A stretch of DNA of 64,000 bases from Notamacropus eugenii (Eukaryota > Chordata > Mammalia > Diprotodontia > Macropodidae). The stretch spans positions 57,883,865 through 57,947,864 of the forward strand of contig NC_092874.1 in NCBI RefSeq assembly GCF_028372415.1, written 5' to 3'. Every line of letters starts with the position of its first letter. The first letter of the stretch is position 1. The notes below the pieces were generated by a model. The model made no database searches. It had not been told where the DNA came from and saw only the letters and a program-made list of their open reading frames with translations. The translations under genes were made by a program, and so were the position numbers. Positions 53,226 through 64,000 of this stretch are shown here, piece by piece.

Positions 53226-54259
53226 TACTGTCACAAAGTCATTTAGGATAGCAGGAGACAAACAATAGAAGAATGAAGAATTGCTATTTTATTATTTGTT
53301 GGATATCTCACATGAGTTAACGCAAATTAAACATGAGGAGTTAAGAACTTAAGCCAATTTGTCCCCTTAAAATCAATTAAAGGAGATCCCAATAAATACT
53401 ACTGGTGATACTAACAAGGACTGACAGAGATCTGAAGTGTTCTGTCACCTCGTGAAGCCTTAGTAGGTCTTGAAAAGCTCAGCTACAACTATGGTAAGCT
53501 CGACCGATAATGGCCTTTTATTAATAGAGAAGAGTTCTATTTCTGAACTCATCAGAAGGCAAGAATGAGGATGAAACAGTGCCAGTCTAAAATCCTCTAA
53601 GGGAAAAGTAGGAAATAAAACTTTTCCACAACTGAGAAGGCTAAGACTCTGCACAGAAAACCGTTTTTGTCATAGAAAGAAAGCCCTGCTTAATGGAATC
53701 ATCATGCCCATTGTTGAGCTAATAAAATAAAAACCCAATATTGAGGACACAGAAAGTCAAAGGGGGAATAACACATAAGAAGCTTTCCACAGCTGATAGG
53801 AAAGTGGGTTCAAAATGTAGGATGAACCAGTTAGAAGATGGATATATTCCTTTTCTCTCAATACTGTCTTCATGAGATTGCTGGGTTATTTTTTGTTTTA
53901 TTCTGTATGCCCGAAGGGTTGTTTTTCCCCTTTCCTTGGTTTCTAATCCCCTTCTTTTTAGTCTCACAACATTTTGGGGCTTTATCAATAGGATATCACT
54001 TTCATTTTCCTGAACATCTCTAACCCCTCTGCAACAATACTTCTGATGAACAAGGGGAAGGTGTTAGAATGTTCCTTGGAACTTTCCAATGCATGTAGCT
54101 TTCCTTAAATTTGGATGCAAGTGGTGGCATGCACCTAACTGTGATCATTTCTCTTTTCCCTCTTTCCTCCTGTCCTTTATGATTTTTCTATTTTATTAAT
54201 GAAAAAATAACCATTGCCCTTTTGAAGATGCTATGGTTTCTGAAGTGGTAAGCCAAGAT
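53226..54259. other. No recognised feature
   Basis: About 1 kb. No repeat or credible coding region recognised. Confidence 0.4.
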
Positions 54260-54350
54260 TGGGGTAGTGGGAAAAGCACCATTTTGGAGTCAGAAGGTCT
54301 GAATTTTGGTCAGCTTTTTCATTCAGCTACTGGTGTGATTTTAGTTGAGG
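54260..54350 (+). repeat. MIR-type SINE fragment
   Basis: 'ggggtagtgggaaaagcacc', 'attttggagtcagaaggtct' and 'gaattttggtcagctttttc'. Confidence 0.65.
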
Positions 54351-54369
54351 TGTGAATACCCCTTACTAA

Positions 54370-54780
54370 CTTGTGTATATGTTTATCCTTCAAGTAGAAT
54401 ATAAGCTTCTTGAGGTCAGGGACTTCTGTCTAGACCAGGCTATCCTACCACTTCCAAGCAATGTTGCCTGTACTCTGGTCATCCTGCTCCCACCCAGAGC
54501 CTCCCCAACCTCCCAACCCTTACCACTCGAGCTCCCTTTTTTTTTTTTTTTTTAAGATATTGTGTTCCCCTATTAGAATGGGATCATCTTGCTTCCTTGT
54601 ATTTTTTTTCCTGAACAGTGCTTGGACACAAATCAACACTTCATTAATATTTTTTCATTCATTCATTCATTCATTCATTCATTCATTCATTCATTCATTC
54701 ATTCATTCATGTCTAACATGGTATCTTGCACATGAAAGAGATGCTTAAATAAATATTTGTTGAATTGGATTGAATTGACT
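54370..54780 (+). repeat. L2 3' end(s) with (ATTC)n insert
   Basis: 'tagaatataagcttcttgag' then 'gtcagggacttctgtctaga', an unrelated C-rich stretch and T run (54538-54555), 'tagaatgggatcatcttgct', and the end 'aataaatatttgttgaattg'. It may be two L2 tails rather than one. Confidence 0.6.
54654..54710. repeat. (ATTC)n microsatellite
   Basis: About 14 perfect ATTC units inside the L2 region; probably polymorphic. Confidence 0.97.
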
Positions 54781-54869
54781 TCTCTGGATGTGTCTTCCCA
54801 TCTGAAATATGATATTAGTGAAGATGATCTGTAACTTGAAAATTAAACCTGTCTGTCTATACACAACCC

Positions 54870-54960
54870 AGTAGGGGTGTTGGAAGGCTTAAATGAGATA
54901 ACGCATGAAAAGCACTTTGTGAACCTTAAAGCTCTCTATAAATGCGATTTATTATTAGCT
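54870..54960 (+). repeat. MIR 3' end fragment
   Basis: 'aggcttaaatgagataacgc', 'aaagcactttgtgaacctta' and 'gctctctataaatgcgattt' are a clean MIR 3' end. Confidence 0.78.
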
Positions 54961-56639
54961 TCTAGTCACCAGGCCTCCAATCCAGTGAAGACTTCATTCC
55001 CTGAATCTTCTACCTCATGCTCCTGCTTAAACTCAAGCAATATTTATACAGGGGCATAGTGATAAATGTTTGACAACCAGGCTCTGGGATGGGGAGAGGT
55101 GTAGACATACTTTCAATTTTAATATGCATTATTAAAATCTTCCCTATCATTTTCCTAACTATAAACAGAAAATAAAACAGGCCCTGACTTGTGATCACTG
55201 ATTTCTGAGGTATAAATGCTCACACTGAAAATTTAAAGGAGGTTCTTGAAAAATGGCTGAACATGTCCAACTCTATGGTCAAGCCAGCAGAAATGGGGAG
55301 AAATCCAAAAGGATTAGTATTGTGAGCATTATTAATTAGCCAGTTTAGCCGTAGTGTAACTTACTCAGAATGGTCTGCTAAAGGTAAAGCTGTTTGGACT
55401 CCAAATTAAGACTGATCACAAGGGCCTCAGATGCCTGGCTGAGAATCCTTGATGGAGGCAGATAACATGAACAATACAAAAATCGCATTCCTGCCCCCAG
55501 AATGAACTACTTAAAAAATCATTATTCATAATATCAGAAACAGCAACTTGGCATTCTGAATTCCTATTATGGGTTTTATGAAAGAAAAAGGATGGAAAAT
55601 CCACCATAGGAAATCTGAGAGTTGACAGCCAACAATATTTTTGGAGTGCCATTGAATGCCAGAGATGAAAGTAGTCCAAAAGGTACAACACGTCTGGCTT
55701 TGGAGTATTTACAGTATCACATCAATACTTATCTGTTTCTGTTTGCAGCTAACCCAGAGTTAATAAGGTTGCTAATCGGGTAAAGACATTGATTTTCCAA
55801 GTCAACAGAGTAATAAAGCTATAACTGGTAGTTACATGTGTTTGAAAGCAGATAAAAGATTAACCAAAAGAGTATGCAATGAATGCTCCCAAAATGTTGT
55901 TGAATTACTGGCTAACAAAGCTGTATCATTTCCATGCATGGGGGAAATCCCCATGGCTTCATTAAAGTCATTTAAAAACAAATGAAGACTTATTGAAGAG
56001 AGCTTCCTCTTATCTTCCCTTTTATTTGGGAAAAATACCATCAAGGTTGAGTATGTTTAATTATAAACTCTGGTGTGTCTGTGTGCATATACGTCAGCCT
56101 ACAGAATCAGGAGGAGCTAGAGAGGGAATAGGGAAGAGTGGCCACCATGGTAAGAGCATATGGAGGGCGCCTTCCAGGGTGCTGACTTTAAGACTTGGAG
56201 CAGCTGCATCTTTCCTTTCCCTGGCTCACCGCTCCATATATCAGGAGGATCCAGCCTGGAGTGACTGAGCTCTGCTTACTAAGACAAAGCCGGAATAGTG
56301 GTGAAATGGCTCTGATCTCCCTTTCTCCCTTCTGTTCTACTGCCACATGCAAAAGGCACCTCCTACTGTGTTCCTTTGCTGTTTTAAATTTTGCTGCTGA
56401 CAGCCTGTATTTTTGATGATGGTTTTCTATCTAAAGAGAAGATAATTTTTATGTTTTTTTTTTTTTTTTTTTGCTACAAGGAATGTGATGGGGAAGGAAG
56501 AAATGGCAACTGAATATACGTAGAGTGTAACTAACCTGAACCTCTCTTTAGCAATCAGAGAACTGTCTGTGTAGGAGGGTCAGGCAGGATCTTTACACAG
56601 TTTAATAATAATAATAGGTATTTTAAAGCTTTTCCTTTT
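54961..56639. other. Repeat-poor stretch
   Basis: About 1.6 kb with no recognised repeat. T run at 56453-56473. The stretch 55400-56050 is evenly complex, with TAAT-type cores and no simple sequence, and might be conserved non-coding DNA. No domain-bearing frame. Confidence 0.35.
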
Positions 56640-56778
56640 TTTCATTTTTTTTTTAAGGCTATTGGGGTTGAGACTTGCCCAGGGTCACATAGGTACTATG
56701 TGTCTGAGTAAGAATTTGAACTCAGGTTCTCCGGACTGCAGGGCTGGTGCTCTAGCCACTACACCACCTACTTGTCCC
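56640..56778 (-). repeat. Short tRNA-derived SINE
   Basis: Antisense copy of a SINE that ends just after the CORE. T run at 56647-56655 (the complement of its A tail), 'gacttgcccagggtcacata', 'gaatttgaactcaggttctc', 'ggactgcagggctggtgctc', 'ctacaccacctacttgtccc'. It lacks the long 3' part found in the other copies. Confidence 0.8.
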
Positions 56779-57051
56779 TAAGCTTTCTAACACTGAAAAG
56801 AAGCCACATAGAATACAGTAAAATCCCTCATGAGCAAATTTCTTCCCCTCTCAACCAAGAGGTCTCTCTGAACAAAGGGCCTTTGGAGTTTTTCTGCCCC
56901 ACATGATAGATGGGGAGCGTGAGTGGAGGTCACACCCTGAATTGTCTCAACCAGGTAGAGACAGAAGTGGTCAGATCAGGGACAATCAGCTGTAACTACT
57001 CCCCCAAAGACAGAGAGGGCTATGCCACATAAAACCTTGCATGTACGTACA

Positions 57052-57297
57052 TTTGTTGTTCAGCGGTGTCCAACTCTTTGTGACTCTGTTTGGAGTCTTC
57101 TTGGCAAAGGTACTAGCATGGTTTGCCATTTCCTTCTCCAGCTCATTTTACAGATGAGGAAACTGAGGCAGACAGGGTTAAGTGACTGGCCCAGGATTAC
57201 AAAGTCAGTAAGTGTCTCAGGACTGATTTGATCTCCTGAAGATGAGTCTTCCTAACTCCACCCCAGTGCTCTATCCACGGAACCACCTAACTGCCCC
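57052..57297 (-). repeat. tRNA-derived CORE-SINE (long type)
   Basis: Full antisense copy: 'ttgttgttcagcggtgtcca', 'gactctgtttggagtcttct', 'cagatgaggaaactgaggca', 'agtgactggcccaggattac', 'ccacctaactgcccc'. Confidence 0.93.
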
Positions 57298-57388
57298 TGT
57301 ATTTACATATACACATATATATTATTAGCATGACATTATCCAAGAAAAAAATGTATGGTGCAATGAATTCATCTTAGATCCCTTTACA

Positions 57389-57645
57389 TGTTGTTGCTGT
57401 TGTGTTTGCCCTTCGTTGCCGAAGAAGACCACGTCACCTGAGACATGACATGACTTGTACTTCACTTTGCTTTGAGTGAAGGAGGTGCTGGTCACCAGCC
57501 TCACTTCTCCAGAGCCATCTGAATCCAGTGACCGGATATTCATGAGGATGACTGGAGATGACCCAAGATGCACTGGGAGACCTTGGGCCCTTTAGGCCAA
57601 AGTCTTTGCAAGTCTCACTTAGGATGAGGCAACACCCATTCAGTA
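57389..57645 (-). repeat. RTE-tailed SINE (copy 3)
   Basis: The most complete copy, antisense. The 3' end is at the left ('tgttgttgctgttgtgtttg', 'cccttcgttgccgaagaaga'), followed by 'gacatgacatgacttgtact', 'ccggatattcatgaggatga', 'ctggagatgacccaagatgc' and 'ggccaaagtctttgcaagtc'. Colinear in complement with 23215-23485. Confidence 0.78.
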
Positions 57646-58075
57646 AATAGGCCTCTTTCTTTAATGAGGCAGAGAAATAAAACTCAGCTCCTCCTCTCCT
57701 GTCTGTCTCCCCTCTCCCCTGCCTTCTCTTCTCCAGAGGAAGGTAAATTTAGATGGCCAGAAGATGCCCAGTTAACTTGAGTCTGACTGGCTAAATTCCT
57801 TTCCTTTCTCAAAACCCTAATCCTACTGCACTCTGAAGCTCATACATTTGACAACACTACGCCCTTTCCTAAGGGCTCTCTTCTGCACCCTCCTGGCTTA
57901 AGAGGGATTATCAATAGTAACTGCTGTTGTTTCCCTCCCAGCCTGAAGTCATCCTTCTATGCCTTTATGTGTATATACGTGTTTGATGAGGAAGTTCTAT
58001 GCATGGTGAACAAGGAATTATGGATGGAGGATCCCACTGAAGACAATTAATGCCTTTACCAGCAAAGATTACACA
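57646..58075. other. No recognised feature
   Basis: C/T-rich at 57690-57735, otherwise unclassified. Forms the downstream flank of the candidate minus-strand poly(A) site. Confidence 0.35.
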
Positions 58076-58094
58076 CAACCTAAAATTTTTTATT
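58045..58094 (-). terminator. Candidate minus-strand poly(A) site
   Basis: On the minus strand the hexamer AATAAA lies at 58094-58089. It is followed after about 12 bases by a GT-rich downstream element (ggttgtgtgtaatctttg, 58077-58060). The spacing suits cleavage near 58075-58080. The sequence on its transcribed side is free of recognised repeats. Seen: the motifs and spacing. Inferred: that a gene ends here. Confidence 0.4.
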
Positions 58095-59879
58095 GGAAAT
58101 ACAGATGTTAGTTATCATGCAATTCTACAAGTCAAGTACATTAGCTGCTGAAGATGGGCAGGTAAGTAGTGAACTGAAACAGGAAGATCAGAATATACAC
58201 ACACAGGATAAATTGCCAGGTCCTAAGACAAGCTCACTGAAACGAAGCACATGAGTCACAGCACAGCACCACTACACACGGGTAAGAAATGAGTCACAAC
58301 AGTTATCGTATAGTGCTTGGATGTGTGCTTATCCCAAGCAGGGAGGGCATTTAAAAAAATCACTCAAAGAGCTCGTTGGAAATCAGCTTTGAACAACAGA
58401 GAGCTGCTGACCACTAAGAAGTAGTGACAGCAGATGGCTCAGCTTGGCATGGAGATTAGAAGAGCAGAAATTTACTTCTTTGAGTGATGCCTTTGAGCCA
58501 AGTCTAAAATGAAGAGTTTACAAGCAAGTTCTCTGGATAGCAGCCGAAGATGCTAAACAAGGGACAAACTTCGGGTGGGCTAATGTGGAATGTTTCTCCT
58601 AATGTTGTTTCCCCACCCCAGCCCTCCTCAATTTGGGCTTGTGGTATGTGAATCCCTACCCAACCCTATCACTTAAGTAACAGTGAAAATTCTGAAATCA
58701 AAGAGAGAGTCAGTGAAAATCCATTATGGTACCAAGTCCTAACCACTTCTACCCTAAAACTCTAAAAAAATTTCTCAAGTTAAAATTGTCACAGCAATCA
58801 AATGGGAAAAACTGCAGCCAGCTTTAAAATATTTCGGTGTGGCTTCATTTTAAAATAAACTTACATATGACCCTCTACGTATTCCTTAGAGAATGATTTA
58901 CTCTAGTGTGTTTTCTTGCTTCCACTCTGTAATTATCACAATTTTTAGTATCCTAGTGAAGAAAAAGTGATGTTCCACTTGGCTAGAAAACATCTTTTGG
59001 GAAATGCTTGACTAAATACATCATCTTAGGAAAAGGTGGTCTGAATACCCAGATCTACTCGATCTTCTGTCAGCCAAGCGGCCCACTTCATACAGACACT
59101 AACAGCTGATTTCGGAAAGCACCAACAAAACTGGCCAAAATCAAAACAGAACAAGGCTGGGCTCTTATAAACGAACAGCCAGAGGCACCTCAAAGAGGCA
59201 ATTAAAGAAAATGAGTTTGATGCAATATGAAGTCATTTTCCATTTTTTTTAAAAGCTCATTACTTAAGTGAACTTTATTGGATCACCTCACAGGGCTAAT
59301 GGAGGCTTCTCTTTTGTGCTATAAACGAAAATCCATTTATGTGTCAAAAACACATTAAAATGAAAATAATCAAAAGAGAACCACACAGGCTATGAATCAG
59401 GTGAATATGACCAAGCTGAGATTGTGCTTAATCAACATGAGCACATCAGAGTCTCTGGAAAAAGGAACTTCTAGTAAGCCATAATGGACTAGCTAAGCCT
59501 AGAATTTAAAGGGGATATGGATAATTTCAGCATGCTGACCCAGTCCCTTCTTTCCTCAGTTATTTCCAACTCTCCCTGGTGACTGTATTATGACAAGGAG
59601 AAAAGATGGAATGAGGGAAGATAGGTTTGTTTGCCTAATTTCTTTGGACATGCTTGAAACTTACATAAATAGGTATAATACATAGAAAGCAGAACATGAG
59701 GCCAGCAATCAAACCAAAAGGCATTTAATGTCCCAATACAAAGACAGGCCTCTTCTCCCTGTGGCTTCCAAGTTGGCCTAATTTCTAATATAACTGATCC
59801 ATCTTTTCTTCAAGGACATGAACTTTTACTATTCAAAAGAGATGATTTTATTATAATAAAACACTCAGTGATGAAAAAT
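58095..59879 (-). other. Repeat-poor block, possible 3' UTR of a minus-strand gene
   Basis: About 1.8 kb without any transposable element that I recognise and without microsatellites, directly upstream (minus strand) of the candidate poly(A) signal. No open frame with a recognisable domain lies in it, so if it is transcribed it would be untranslated sequence or a non-coding RNA. Confidence 0.3.
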
Positions 59880-60015
59880 TCAACTTTATGTCACTTAGAA
59901 GAGACAATAAACTGTCCAAGGGCACAGACTGCCTAGAACTTCTTCGTGTCCCCAAGATCCAGCAGAGTGTTGGACACAAGATAATATGGGCTCAACAAAC
60001 ATTTGATGATAATGA
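59880..60015 (+). repeat. L2 3' end
   Basis: 'acaataaactgtccaagggc', 'acagactgcctagaacttct', 'gtgtccccaagatccagcag' and 'tgggctcaacaaacatttga'. Confidence 0.7.
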
Positions 60016-60439
60016 TGCTTTGCCCACATGATAGCACAGTTACCTCCTCAGGAAAGGGACTACTTTTTGTGTTCTGAAAAATGTCCAAACTTATTTGTGT
60101 AACTAATCAAATGCAAAACACATCTTGGTTCAGTGCAGCTTAGCATTCACAAAAACATCAAGTCAAACCACTAGTGTTAAAACATACAGAAAATCTTCCC
60201 ATGGAGGTCACCACCTGAAATAGGAAAAAAAAAAGTTACACATACTCTTGAACTTCAAACAGCAGATTTTGCTCAAGTGTTCTCCCCACAATGCCTATTT
60301 TTGTTTGCAGATCTGTAGAAAACAGAATCTCTCTGGCATCTGGCTACTGCTCTTTGTGGCACACAGTGAGGATGCATCATACTGGGGCCTCCTAGCTAAC
60401 CACAGCATAGGAGAATGGTAGAATCACAGAAGTGGAGAG
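60016..60439. other. No recognised feature
   Basis: About 0.4 kb. No repeat or coding domain recognised. Confidence 0.4.
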
Positions 60440-60850
60440 TTGACCTCAAGCCTAAGATGGTCCTCTTTGTAACTCTCACCCATTTCTTCTGGTTCTGCCC
60501 TATGGGACTACAGAGAACAGATCTCACCTCTCTTCCACACAATAGCCTTAAAGTAAAGACACAGATAGCATGTCCCTCTTGAGTCTTGCCTTCTGCAGGC
60601 TAAACATTCCCACCTCCTTCAATCAGTCTTCATATGCCATGGTTCCCTTCCTCTGGGCCCTGTCAAGTTTACCAATGTCCTTCAATTGTGGTGCTCAGAA
60701 CAGGGCACAAGACTCCACCCAGTGTCTGATGACATGAGATTCTTATAAGTCTGATGAATCTTTACAGTAACATTTCTCATGAATAAACAAGTTCTCTTTG
60801 GTGGAGTCTATGGCCAATATGCATTATCTGAGGTCCATGACACATAGTGG
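60440..60850 (-). mobile_element. CR1/L3 LINE 3' region
   Basis: Antisense: 'ttctggttctgccctatggg', 'tgtccctcttgagtcttgcc', 'ttctgcaggctaaacattcc', 'aatcagtcttcatatgccat', 'aatgtccttcaattgtggtg', 'ctcagaacagggcacaagac'. It is the best preserved CR1 copy in the window. Confidence 0.85.
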
Positions 60851-61264
60851 CTTCAGTGCTGAAAAGACATTAAGCTTTTAGAGGATGGGGCTTATGTAAA
60901 TTAGAGGTGGGAGTGAAAGGATATATTTTCCTACAACATAAGAAAAATTGCCATCCATTTACTACTTTAAAGATACTCAACTGTGAAAATGCCTAAAAAT
61001 AATTGTTACTTATACTGAATTAGGATGTCTTAAAATCTTTCCATCACACCTTTAGAAATCAGGTAAATTAATAAATTAACTTTAGAGGCTAAAACTTTGG
61101 TTCTTTTCAAATAAAACTGAATACAAAACTGACACATTTAATTAACAATTAAAATTAATTAAGGATTGCATAACAAGAAGCAGTATCTCCAAAATAAAAA
61201 AAGATTGTGACAAAAATGTGATGTAGATTTATTCAAAATTTAGATTTTAGATGAATGATAATCT
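60851..61264. other. No recognised feature
   Basis: About 0.4 kb of AT-rich sequence. Confidence 0.4.
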
Positions 61265-62085
61265 TCAATAGAGAAATGGTCAAGGGATAAGAATGAACAA
61301 TTATCAAAGCAGAAAATAGAATTATTAATAAGCACATGAAAATCTTTTCTCAGTTTTTAGATAACTGGAGAAATGCAAATCAAAATTACCATGAGGTAGT
61401 ATCTTGCACCAAAGAGATGAGCAAAAATAGCTAAAAATAAAATAAAATGAGACTATATAATACATAAAAATAAATTCAGTGATGATGGGACTGGGAAGAA
61501 AAAGGTTTCCATACATATGATTGGTGAGACTTTAAATTACTATAAGCTTTTTGCAGAGCAATCTGAAAATATATTATCACAATACTAATCATACCTTTAG
61601 ACTCAGCTATCAGATTGCTGAGATTGTATTCTAAGAATGTTATTAAAAGAAACAAAGATCTGTCTACATAAAAATATTCAAAGCTCCTTGATTTTAAATA
61701 GCAAAACAACTGGGAACAACCTATATGCCCAATAACTGGAGAACAGAGTAAAAAATTAAAGAATGCTCACATAATAGAATGCTATTTGCTACAAAAATGT
61801 TTGAGGAATACAAAGAGATGTGTTAAGCTTCATACAAAATAATGCAAAGTGAGGCAGAAAAAGAATATACAAATTAACTACAACTGTGTTTTAAAAATAA
61901 ACATTTTAAGTACATACAGGATAAATTATGCTATAGTTCTAATTTTGTTTAGAATTCCATTATTTGTTTTTATCAAAATGTAATTTAAATTTATTCCACG
62001 CAGATTCAGATTTATTAGATTATTTATTTGTATTTTTTAAGAATCTTCTTTAGTTTATAATAAAATAAAAATTAGTTTTAAAAAC
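61265..62085 (+). mobile_element. L1 LINE 3' end (older copy)
   Basis: L1 ORF2 C-terminal region and UTR: 'aaatggtcaagggataagaa', 'agaaatgcaaatcaaaatta', 'ttggtgagactttaaattac', 'tgggaacaacctatatgccc', 'gaatgctatttgctacaaaa', then an AT-rich tail to 'aataaaataaaaattag'. It is more diverged than the copy right behind it. Confidence 0.75.
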
Positions 62086-62089
62086 CACC

Positions 62090-62835
62090 CAAAGACACTA
62101 ATACACTGTTGCTGGTAGAGTTGTGAACTGATATAACCATTTTGGAGAGCATATACCCAAAGGGCTATAAAACTGTGCATAACTTCTGATCCAACAATAC
62201 CACTGCTAGATCTATATCCCAAAGTCACCCCTCAAAAAGTAAAAGGGACCTATCGGTACAAAAGTATTTCTCGCAGCTCTTTTTGTGGTGGCTGAGAATT
62301 GGAAATCAAAGGGATGACCATAAACTGAGGAATGGCTAAACAAGCTGTGGTGTATGATTGTAATGCCGGCTTACTGTCCCAGAAGAAATGACAAGCAGGA
62401 TGACTTCAGAAAAACCTGCGAAGACTTACAGGCACTGATGCATAATGAAGAACCAAAAAAACACAGTACCCAGTGACAGCAATGCTGCTTGATGTAGAAC
62501 GGTGAATGGCTTGGCTCTTCTCTGCAATATAATGATCCAAGATAGCCCCAAAGGGTCATGATGACGCCTGCTACCCACCTCCAGAGAAAGAGCTGATACT
62601 GTTTGAATACAGACTAAAGCATGCTATTTCTCACATTCTTTTTTTCATTTTTTTCTTTTATTCAAATCTTCTTATACCAAATGGTTAATATAGAAATGTT
62701 TTACATGATGGCATATGTATAACCTATATCTGATTGCTTACCATCTCAGCGAGAGGGGAGGAGAGGGAGGGAAGAAAGCAGAGAATTGGAACTCAGAATT
62801 TTAAATAAAAATGCTTTAAAATTAAAAAAAAATTG
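62090..62835 (+). mobile_element. L1 LINE 3' end (younger copy, about 745 bp)
   Basis: The longest L1 piece here: 'gttgctggtagagttgtgaa', 'gggctataaaactgtgcata', 'atccaacaataccactgcta', 'gcagctctttttgtggtggc', 'gaggaatggctaaacaagct', 'caggatgacttcagaaaaac', 'cacctccagagaaagagctg', 'atgtataacctatatctgat', 'cgagaggggaggagagggag' and a poly(A) tail at 62814-62831. It includes the end of ORF2 and the entire 3' UTR. Confidence 0.92.
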
Positions 62836-63589
62836 CCCAATATCAACTCAACTCCATCATCTGGGGTCCTTCACCATAAACTTTCACTTCATCTATTGTT
62901 CTGTACCATAATTCTACTAGTAAAATAGTCAAAAACATATTAGGCTACAAAAGAGATAATGAGGATGTGTGTGTGCACGTGTGTGATTTAGTGTTATTAC
63001 GAGTTCATATATATTAACATTAAAGTACTCTATTTTTTCTAGTTCACAATATTTTTGTGTAAATAAGTGGAAGAAATTGGTTGAGTAGATATAATACTAC
63101 TTGGAATATAATGATGACCAGAACTTGAAAAAGACATTTGTCCCCAGCAACTACTTCTGGCTATGGGTCCAGCTCTTACTATACTAGATGTTGAGCAGAC
63201 TTCTAAATTAGGAAAATTTAGGGCAATCATCGGAGTATATATGGGTGTGGAGGTAGGGGAGGTAAACAGGCATTCATCCACCAAGGTAATAGATTCAGCT
63301 GGTGGTCTGAGCCAGACCTTGACATTAATTAATATCATCTCCAATCATTCAGTTGAATATATTGGCACCTGAGTGAACTGAAATATCCAAATTTTGTTCA
63401 TATTTATGTTCCAAAATAAAAGCCTCATCTGTTTTCCAAAATCCACCCTTTCATCTAATCTTCCACCAACTTAAGGTCACTCAAACTTGGGTCTATGCAG
63501 AGAGAACATGTGCCTGTCTACTATCATCTGGTCTTACTTAGCAAAGTCATGTTAAGAGTTTGATGATTAAAGGTTAGGTGACTTTTCCC
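62836..63589. other. No recognised feature
   Basis: About 0.75 kb. A short (TG)n at 62965-62985. Opposed open frames of 69 and 101 codons at 63039-63372 show no recognisable domain, and I do not call a gene. Confidence 0.35.
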
Positions 63590-64000
63590 AAGCCTGACAG
63601 CTTGGTTGGGAAGACCGAGGCTTGCAGTCTCATGGTCATCTTTGGCTCATCCCCTCCTCTCCATGGCTCCACATGGAACCATCGCCTAGATCCTGACCAT
63701 TCTACCTCGGCAACCCCCTGAATCTGGGCCTTCATCACCTATCCCTCACTTACCTTCCTGTTTCTAATGCTCTCCTCTATGGTCCAATACATCTCCCTAA
63801 GAAGCCCCATGGATTACTTTACTCTCCCATTCTAAAAACCTTCACTGACTCCCCTACAGGTCTAGAGGCTAAAAAAATGAGCGCCTTAAAACGGCATTTA
63901 ATTAAGGCTCTCCATCTTCTGGCTACTTATTGTTTTTGTTTTTTTTTTTACTTCATCTCATACTTCTTTCTTCCAAGTACATGACATTCCAGTCGCACTG
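63590..64000 (+). repeat. L2 LINE 3' region, runs off the window
   Basis: Upstream part of the L2 3' end in sense orientation: 'ctctcctctatggtccaata' region, 'ttctaaaaaccttcactgac', 'tcccctacaggtctagaggc', 'gcatttaattaaggctctcc', and 'tacttctttcttccaagtac'. The right end lies outside the window. Confidence 0.65.

Noticed and set aside
63039-63372. Opposed open frames of 69 and 101 codons
   Set aside because: No domain, no homology that I recognise; lengths are expected by chance in 64 kb.
1-64000. CRISPR arrays, operons or prokaryotic defence systems
   Set aside because: No regularly spaced direct repeats with unique spacers and no prokaryotic gene organisation. The repeats are eukaryotic SINEs, LINEs and microsatellites.

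Overview
This window looks like marsupial (metatherian) nuclear DNA. It is AT-rich and CpG-poor, and packed with interspersed repeats that I recognise from marsupial genomes: tRNA-derived CORE-SINEs with the A-box/B-box head and the '...ccccaaatggggtca...gacatgactgaacaaca' tail, MAR1/MIR-type SINEs, marsupial L1 3' ends, L2, CR1/L3, RTE-type LINEs, an RTE-tailed SINE and small hAT pieces. I cannot resolve the species. I find no host protein-coding exon, tRNA gene, rRNA gene or CRISPR array that I can defend. Every open reading frame of notable length is either repeat-derived or low-complexity.

Layout. 1-10 kb: a 5'-truncated RTE-like LINE with a perfect 20-bp target-site duplication (TSD), MIR and MAR1 SINEs, a (CT)n tract, an interleaved CR1/L2 block near 5.3-6.0 kb, an imperfect (CTA)n array grown on a MAR1 tail near 6.7 kb, and a repeat-poor stretch at 7.9-9.5 kb. 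10-23 kb: a long L2 3' end, several nested SINE insertions, mixed microsatellites at 12.4-12.7 kb, a repeat-poor TAAT-rich island at 14.1-15.25 kb, an L1 3' end, CR1 split by a MAR1, and a stack of three minus-strand LINE fragments (RTE-X-like, CR1, L1 ORF2) at 20.1-21.6 kb. 23-35 kb: an RTE-tailed SINE, two hAT-type remnants, SINEs, a three-copy 35-bp tandem repeat and a (TG)n tract. 35-49 kb: MIR, MAR1 and L2 fragments, a roughly 300-bp polypurine tract, L1 3' ends, and an old tandem duplication with 240-bp period. 49-51 kb: repeat-poor. 51.6-52.7 kb: a twin-primed (5'-inverted) RTE-like LINE with an 11-bp TSD, followed by a MAR1 carrying an RTE-tailed SINE. 53-64 kb: L2, SINEs, a repeat-poor block from about 58.0 to 59.9 kb whose left edge carries a good minus-strand poly(A) signal, CR1, two stacked L1 3' ends, and an L2 running off the end.

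How it fits together. The window reads as intergenic or intronic DNA built by successive retroposition. The clearest story is a partnership. The RTE-like LINE, with a C-terminal C2H2 finger just before its stop and a short UTR ending in (aacc)n, has a 3' end similar to that of a SINE present three times, suggesting that the LINE mobilised the SINE. The only hints of host function are the repeat-poor islands and the candidate minus-strand poly(A) site near 58.08 kb. I found no evidence for a new biological system.
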